From the NCBI RefSeq assembly GCF_017562075.2, contig NC_054082.1, positions 56,896,136 through 56,960,135 of the forward strand: a stretch of DNA of 64,000 bases. The letters run 5' to 3'. Each line of letters begins with the position of its first letter. Within the stretch, counting starts at the first letter, position 1. Made by a program: the position numbers and the translations under genes. This document shows positions 29,801 through 38,800 of this stretch, piece after piece. The notes beneath the pieces were generated by a model. It searched no databases, was not told the origin of the DNA, and was given only the letters and a program-made list of their open reading frames with translations. Origin of the DNA: Anopheles merus (lineage: Eukaryota; Arthropoda; Insecta; Diptera; Culicidae).

Positions 29801-32800
29801 TTAGAATCGCATCACTTATTCTCTATGTTGTCATATTCTTGAGCATCATACTTTTGACCACTGTTCTCAAGTATCATGTAGGGCGATGTGAGAAAACGAA
29901 AAACCATAAACACAGTACAGTAGTGCAGCAGTGTGAAAAGCGTGTACACATCCTTCTAGGACTTTTTCCTTTTTAACCTTAATGTTCCTTCAATGTACCG
30001 CGGTCCTAAAGATGCGACAAGCCAACATATACACTGCCTTGAAGCGAGTGAAGAAAGAGTCTATAGAGCATCACTGTTTTTACAAGCATAAGGCAGGACA
30101 GCAACCTAATCAAACAGGGACATCAAATTTCACAAGTAACCACGGAGAACTTTTCGGCTGCATGTGAAATAAGCACCAAGCCAAGCAGCGCACGGTATTG
30201 CCACAAAGAACGGAAGCACAAAGCAGAGACACATAAAAGCAAACGGAAATCACGTTGGAAAAGATCACCGCACACTCACACACAAGTGGCAATCGATCGT
30301 AGACGGCTTGAATGAACGCATGCGAAACATAGCAGAAGTAAGCATAAACAGCACAAACATATAAGAAAATGATCACCAACGTACGTTTTACATGTCTACA
30401 CGAATCCTTTCGTATTAACGTTACGTATTTCTACGTTCGGTTGCTTGCGAGTACTGCCGCGACAGGTGGCTGTCGTGTAACGCATACATATATACATTTG
30501 TGTGAGTGTTTCAAATGACGATCCCTGGGAAAGGAACAGTGCGGGTGTTCAGCTCGAAGGGATAATGCACCCCTCCATGGGATGTGGTGTTACCACCAAA
30601 ACGCACACCCTTGCACATCGACCGTTCCGAAACACATGTCCTGGGAAAAAGAAATGAATGCGGCTGGAAGCGAAAATTACTTCACATGGTCACGTAATGC
30701 GTTGTTGGGTCCTCGTCGCATTCGCTTTCTTGCCGGCACATGTACAGTGGGTAAATGTATGTATTAATATGGGAAATATACGTGCTTGGCAATGCTAAAA
30801 CTTCAATTAAACATCAGTGTAAACACATTTACTATAAAAATCTAGTGAATTATTTCCAATCGTGTAGAAAAGTAATAAAAAGGTCAACAATTTCATAAAA
30901 TTTAAACTATGTACATAAATAAAACTATGTACAAAGGATGGATTGATATGCTTCATGATTAAAGAATAATTTATGAAGTAAAACATCATGCGTACAACAA
31001 ACTCTGTACTTACGTTAACTTCAAGATCAAATCCACAAACACGCAGAACACAATGAGCCATGAATTAAAATTTTGACCCGCAATGAATTGCGTTGTTGCC
31101 CATGGTGCGTTGATGAACTCTGCTGTTCGGTTGTAGATGTGGAATTTTCATTCATTCATTCGTCGGCTTCGCGCGAGATGAGATGTTTACCAGTGAGATG
31201 GGTGATTTTCTTTGGCGCGGTTAAGATCAACATCGTCCCAACTATCGTGTGAACGTGTTTAATTTCAAAGTGAACCACCTCGTCTAAATTCGTGTTTTAC
31301 ATAGGTGCTGTATAAGTTTGTGAACGGCGATATATTTACATGTGATCTGAAATTAATTGATGCGTCGTGGCCGTGACAAAATGATCAAAGTGTATCGTAA
31401 TTCATCATAATTGTGTTGTGTTAATGTTTTACTATTTAATGCCGATGGTTGATACATCATACATTTGTGAATTTGTGTTATTTGTGAGTGTTGTTTACTA
31501 TCGTTTGTGTGATTATTTGAAAGTTCTTTGTTTGAGCGCAACGTTTTAAGTGCAGTGTTTGCTAACCAGCTTGTGTACTATAATAATTCAAAAGTATACC
31601 GATAGTCAAATATCCTTCCAATCTGCTTCAAAGTGTGTGCGCTAGTGCAGGAGCAGCTTCGAGCTGCTAAATCCATCCATAGGGTGGGGAATCCTTTGGA
31701 GAGCGGGATCGCACTGGTGGAAGCTGGTTCAAAGCATTCAACAACGCTTTCAGCGATCTCGTCACGTTCTCCAACGCAAATTTCGACCAGTGATTCGGCT
31801 AGTTCGACTAGTAGCATCATTACATCCTTTCGTGCCTATCGTCAGTATGATCACAATGATCACCAGTCTCAGCTGCCATATCTCGTTCAGAGTCAGACGA
31901 ACCTTCTAGGGCAGGATCTTGAATTTAGTTTACTCACAAGTATTACCCATCCGACTAGCGGCAGTTACTTTAATGGCGACTATCATTCTTCTGACAGTGT
32001 TAGCGCCCTGACTGTCAGTGATAATAACAACAATAACACTATTCCAAATCGAAATAGCCAACTCCTCACACCGGTGGCAGAGGCTACGCCCAGTGTATCG
32101 GTAGCTTCTGCACGAATTCGGCCTAGCGTTCCCAGTGATAGCACCAACATGGTGCTGCAAAGCTACGATGTTGCACTGAACGGAAGTGATAACGTCTCGC
32201 CATACGCGGCCGATTATGCCCCGACATCATCGCTGCTAGCGGCTGCAGCGGCCGCAGCGGCAGCAACTACGACGACTACAACGTCGCCGACAAGCTCCAC
32301 TACGCTACCTGCCAATTATTACACCGATCTGGATCCAGCCACCACCGGTTCGCATCTTTACCAATTGCATCATTTGCATCACCAACACCAGTCTGCAGTC
32401 CATGTTTCGCAGCAAAACCACAGCAGTAACAGCAGTAGTGAAGGCAGCAGCACAAACCACCAGACAGGTTAGAATCACTTGTTAAAAAATGTGTTGAACG
32501 GGTGAAGAAAAGGACGTTCCAGGTCGGTCACACTGGTTTTTACGATTGATGATGCGTAAAAAAGCAGCAGAATTATCATACATGGGATAAACTTATCAGC
32601 TACAATGTATAACAATAATGCAGTGAACCGACCTGTATGAAACCTATCTCCAGGTGCACTTTGCTGTTTGTGAGAACATCATATCCATCTTTCTCACACT
32701 TATATTGAATTTATTGATCGCGTTCAATCGTGGATGATCTTCACTTAAAATGAATTGGTCAAGGGCCAATTATTTTGAGCCATCTTACGCTCTTTCGATT

Positions 32801-35800
32801 TCGTACTATTGTCTTGCTAAAATCAAAATTACGAAAACAAAAAACTGATACAAACATCACCACGAGATTGTGCAATTTTTATGTGTAAATGAGTATGTGT
32901 GTGTGTGTTGCAGGTGTTGTCTACTGTTTCGTACTATATAAATGAGAGTTGACCTCACACACGACGATCGTTTTATAACTGCAGCCAAGTGCAACGATTT
33001 ACAGTCGGTCGGGAGGAACGGTTTGATATAGTAGCGAAATAAAATATTCGATATTGCCCAATTCACGAAAAAATCCATATTTTTTCTGCCTTTCTGACCA
33101 CACTGTCATTGGCGATCTTTGTGGATTTCAAAGCAAACTCAAAGATAGCTGGCAATTCGTTCAATGTCAGCATATCAGAGCGATGGGGTTTTTTGTAAGA
33201 TTGAGTAATTGAAGAATGGAATTTAATAACCTAGTTTCGGCACTGCTCCAATCAAAGCTTGTCTTACACGATGCAACAAAAACACACTATTTGAAAATGC
33301 AACGAGAAAACACAATATTTATAGCGTAAAATAACTAAAAATAGTTGAATAAGAATAGGAACAATTTTAGCACTACATTTAATCGAAACGCTGCACACTT
33401 AGTTTCCTTACGTTTACAATTGTGCCTTATGTTTAAAATGATAAATAGTGTAATGTAGTGTACATACTACAATCACCACATAGATCTAGTAAGACAAAGC
33501 CTTTCTTCAAAAATACAAGGGAATGAGAATAAGAACAGGATTGCTAATCTTAACGATAACTATGTGTAAGGGTTAGGTAGCACTCCACCAGAGTTCAGCA
33601 CTAACAGGCAATGGAAATGCACGTGTGGCTGCTGCGTGTCACTGCCCTCATTCCGCTGAATTCCGGTTTCCGGTGTAATTTCCGACGCGCCATCTCGTCA
33701 TTGCGTCTCATACCTGCCTAAGGCAACGAAGGAATATCGTTTTATCCCAAGGCAATGAAGAACACGAATGAAAATAACACATACAAAGGTGACAACCGTT
33801 AAAGAACGACTAAAAAACGCTCCTCGGCGTTACATTTTTTTGTGTCGGTTCGCACTGGAAAGTAAATTTGTATTTCATCTCCGGTGTGTAGTTGGGCTAT
33901 GGCCTGGCCTTTTGGATTTATCGATCGATATTATTGGGTGTGTTGCTTTTGGCACCTCATTACCACCATTCCGATAATGAAAATAGTTTAACTTTATTTA
34001 GGCCGCGTATAATAGATTTTTTTAATATTTTGGTACTTACTCGCATACAGCATACTCAACACTGGTTATTTTTAATGGAAGAAACGGCACGTTGTTTTGA
34101 ATTGCCACCACGCCTGGCTGGTATAGAGTTTTATCGATTTTGGCAACAGGATATTGATTTTCAAGCTGACAATTTTCTAAGTGGAACAGAACAATAAATT
34201 TTCTTCAACTTGCGTCAGTCAGTTAGTGTTCTCTTCATACCAACTTTTTGCAATGAACGATTAAAACGGCATAATGCAATGATTATAATTACTTCTGCTT
34301 TGATCAAGTTAGGCCAGCTTCTGCATCTCAAAATGCATGAAAAATGTCCCCATGCAATCTCCGACTCGCTTCAACTCTGCTCGACATCAAAGGGGTACCA
34401 CATGCACCTCCTCTCTCTCTCCATCGTCCCTCTACCACTGCCACTAGCAGCAAAACGAACAACAGGAGAACTCAATTGTGTCAGCCCTTAGGTTTCTATC
34501 CCATGTGTCTTTACCACACGATTCTCGGTCATTTCACTACGCACCCTCTTCGCTGCCCGGATGTTATGGATCCGGTGAATGGAACGGAAGTGCAACAGGT
34601 GTGCATCGATCGAAGATCGACCTCGTACGAAGCCGTGGGACAAGCAAAAGGCAACTACGTCGCTGCAGAAAATTCCCACACACAAACGGTACCGACTAAT
34701 GATCCTGCTCTCTGTTACCTGTTTTATGTTTTTTTGCAAACTTTTTTCTCCTTTTTATCACATTAAGTTTGGTCGTTTTCGTCCTCGTTTAACAAGTCTT
34801 TTTTCTGCCTGCTTTCATTCATCCTTTTTCGCTTTCTATTGCACACTACGCGCGTTACACTTTTGTTGTGTACGTTTTTTTTGCAGTCTGCCTTTTTTCT
34901 GATGTTTTCATGCATTGATCGTGTGCAGCTCGGCTGTGGACTTTATTTTTATTTTTGGTGGTATGGTATTTATTTTTGGTACTTTATTTTTATTTGGTCG
35001 CACTCGTACCGTAAGCGAACCAGGAAACTTTTAACCTGTGCTTTTGGTCTAATAGCACTGGCGTCCCTAATGCTGGGCAGCAAACGTTCGCTCACGCGAT
35101 GAGAAGGTACGATTTAAAATATCACTCGACGCATTAGTGTGTATACGCGGTGCATGTGATAGTATAAAGGTATGCAATGTTTACACCCGGTAGGAAGGGA
35201 ACTACTGAACATAATCAATTGAAAGCGATAAAATTGATAATTACACATTAGTATACGATCTTCTAGACGTCTTCTTGAGAGGACATCTATAAAACTAATT
35301 ACTAAACTTAATGGAAAGGAGTGAGTCTGGAATAGAAACATATTTGCTACAAAATTGTGTATATTATTATTGACAAATTAAAAACTGAACATACTAATTC
35401 ATTCTCATTTGCTGTTACAGTCTAAATTGTCCCCGAGACACATGATACGCGAGTAAACGGATTTTATAATTATGCAGTTATGCGAAATATTTTTATAGAT
35501 TTAACACACCTATAATCATGAAATTCTGGTTCCACGAATAAACAAATAAATAATTTATTCAACCGAATGTTTTCGTTATGTTTTCGTAACGGATTCTTTC
35601 ATAGCATTTATTTAATATCTTAAACAATATTCATTTCGGCTAACGGTCACACCGATGCGTTCAGCAAACAGCAATCATCTAACTCGACAAAGTGCTGTGA
35701 TGTGAATATATTTTGAAAGAATTTTTTGACCGATTTACTTAAGTTTCCTGCGTACAAAAATTATTTTAGCTCCAATTCATATAATGCAAACATCGTTAAA

Positions 35801-38800
35801 ACAAAAGAGCTAAATGCACATTTTCCTATGGTTTCGTGAGAACCTAAGTCGCTCTGTTTTTTTTTCTATTATCAATAGTAAATTTTATCCTTATACTCCA
35901 AGTTAAAAGCCATAGTAAGAACACATAGATTTGGATGCTAAATGAGGGATCCAATTTTACATAAAAAAATACAGTATTATTATTACTTTAGTGTATTTTA
36001 GTTACTTTATATTTTAAACGTCAATGCAGAAAAAATCCCTGTCGCTGAAATGAAAATCAAACAGCCCATAGTGATTCGAGTTTCGATTTTCGAGCGGCAC
36101 AAAACATAGTAGGCGTGGTTACGGTTCACAAATCGGGAAAGAGCTCGCTGAGTTCCATGTTCGAAGCTTCGAGCAGATGACTTTTTGAGCAACGCTCGCT
36201 AGACGATCCTATAGAGTGGGCTAAATCTTTTATTTTTACACGCAATTAATACTTGCTGGTGTTATGATTTGCAATGAAGAAAAAATGGTTCATTTTTTTG
36301 TCCTAATTTAACCTTTTTTTTATTCAGGACGGATGGCTTTGCCGTATTGCTTAAAGAGTAATTTAACCATATTATATGAAGTAAAATTAGTTGGTATTCA
36401 TTCATGTATATAAGGAAAATTGCCATGCTTACTGTGACATCTTTCCGGCCTACACTGATAGTTCTACAAACATACGCTGTCTTAAGACTGATCTGTAAAT
36501 ATTTGCACAAACTGTTTCGGTACTTTTCAAACACAAAGCACACACGCACTCTACCCCAGTACATCAATATCCAACGAGCTGAAGAGCAATTTTATGAATG
36601 AACGAGCACGGCCGGTTCATGTTCAAAGGTCCACTGCGCCTATTCATAAAAAGCAACAAGTGCAAACAACAACCATGTTCGGTAAACACTTAAACACGGT
36701 AAACACAGGCTGGTGACTATATTATACCAGCGATCCTGGACAGGCTTCGGGATTTTTGAGTGTCATCTAGCACTGAGTTTCGTGGCTATGTGGCAATTTC
36801 ATTGAGGATAGTTCCGTGTCCAATAAGTTCCGATGCTCATGATACTTTGCAATGTAGAGTTGTCGTACGATGCTGAATGTTTATGCAGGATACCAATTCA
36901 ATTCATTCTGTGGTAAATCTTTTCGTGAACTTTTCTTTAAAAAGCAAACATCAATGCGTACATCGTCGGTGGCGCATAGTGGCCCTTATGATTATTTGGC
37001 TGCCCGCCGAGCCAATACGCCCATTATTCGAAGATGGAACGCGCTGAGGACATGGTATTGATTGAAGAGCAAAGAAACATGACGACAAGTAAACATAATT
37101 TACATTCCCTTTTTCTTCCAGTCCGATCGAACCCAATTTCCCGAGAATGTGCAACGGTGTCAATAAACATCCGATTCGATCGATGTTTCCGGTTATGGTG
37201 TTCGAAGAGCCTGGAGAGCTGGGCGGTTGCCTTGCTGTAGTTCAATTTTAGATGTAGTTTCTCGTGTGTTTTCCTATTGATTTCCGCTTAGTTTACCTTT
37301 CACCGGATGTACTACACAGAAAAGATTAACGAAAAAGGCCAATTCGGTTCGATTATTTGTGTTCTGTGTGTATGTTTCGTTTTGTTTTGAGTTAAATACC
37401 AAGCGTGCAAAGAATAGCGTTCAACGTTGGACAACACTACGCGTCACACATGACCTTACAGTTCCGAAAACACAGGGGAATGACGTTTGTTCGGATTGTT
37501 TCTCGAGCCTTACTTAGCTATTCCGTACATTTACACACATACACCGATGAAAGTGAACATCCATTGAGTCAGCCACGTGCCAGTCCGTGGTCATTACACG
37601 CGGTATGTTTGCTTCGTGACGGTGTGTCTTGGGCCAAGCTCAAGCACCTTAAACGCTCATTTACATAAACACACAGCGACGTACGACGGTGTGCGATTCA
37701 TCGAAGCAATCATCGAAGCAAACATATTAATAAAGCAAGAATGAAGCGAATGGCTTTAAACGTATGAAGGTAGCGACCAAGACTATCGTTTTTATATTTA
37801 GCATTTGCATATTCCTCGTGATCGTTCTTCTCGCCATGCGGCACAACGTTAGAGTGGCGTTATTTTCCTATCCTACGCTTTCGGTTGATCTACCAAAGCG
37901 ACATCAATAAACAAATGCCAAGAATATCAAATTAGTGTCAGTGTGGTTGCAGCAAAGAATAGACCAGTCGATTATGTACTTTCGTAGGCCAGGCATCGAA
38001 GTTGAGGAAAGTTCAGACGGGACAAAGATTGACGCTAGCGAAGCTAGTGAGAAACAAAGGGAAGAGAGTGGGGCGCAGTTCGAAGAGATTGGGCCGGAAG
38101 CGGAAACTAAACTTCCCGTAAAACCTTTCCCTGGTTTTGTGAGTGTGTATAAATAACTGGACGGATTGCAGTTTTGTTCACCGAATTTCCCCGATAGTCT
38201 GCGTCTTTCACAATGATAGAAATGTGAAAGTATTTTCCTCTCCTCTAGACTAACTATTTATGACAAATTAATGTATGCATAAACTGAGGAATAGCCTCCA
38301 GGTTTCTTCCGCTCGATTGGAAATAATGTCATGCATTTCAGCAGTGATTAATTTTTGGTTGCCAATTATACCTATTTAATAATGAGTAAGGAAGGAACAT
38401 ATTCATGAAAAGGATGATTCTTTACAGGAGGAGTACTAACGATCAGAGATGAATCAAATACACACAAAAGGAAAAGAAGAAGAATGTGGATTGTTTAGTT
38501 TTACAGCCTCATGCTATCCCCTTACCGATTGTTTGGCTCAGCTTAAAACATGATACACGTGCACTTGGCTCGGTGCAGCGGAAACGGAAGTATTATGTGA
38601 AAAAAAAAACGCTTCACCCCTATTATAATCTCACGTGCTTGCCTCTTTAGTTGTGGTTGTTTGATTAAACAAAACTGGTGATCGAAGGCGTTCAAGATTA
38701 CCGATGGTTTCCGTGATATTTGCTGTTGGGTGTTTGCCTGCTGAATATCATACTGTAATGATGCATTGTGTCCGCAGATAGACACGTTGGTGTGTGTATC

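Larger units (their letters stand above)
14950..32148 (+). other. Large pnt intron, 5' part, including the presumed P1 promoter and leader
   Basis: 17.2 kb between the last P2-specific exon and the P1 start codon. It holds four SINE copies, two copies of one MITE family, a CT tract (16995-17165) and a GA tract (26770-26822). Less AT-rich, possibly regulatory blocks lie at about 18,460-18,970, 28,220-28,790 and 31,100-31,630. The last of these, immediately before the P1 exon, is the likely promoter and leader of P1. A TATA-like TATTTAAA at 21252-21259 is a weak further promoter candidate. No complete gene is visible. Confidence 0.5.

Noticed and set aside
34839..35102. Hydrophobic 87-residue frame that could look like a membrane protein
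   Set aside because: It arises from T-rich DNA with many TTT/TAT codons, so the hydrophobicity reflects composition.
35429..35470. Phrase CCCCGAGACACATGATACGC resembling the MITE terminus
   Set aside because: Only one end-like segment of about 20 bp is seen, with no second terminus or TA-flanked partner.
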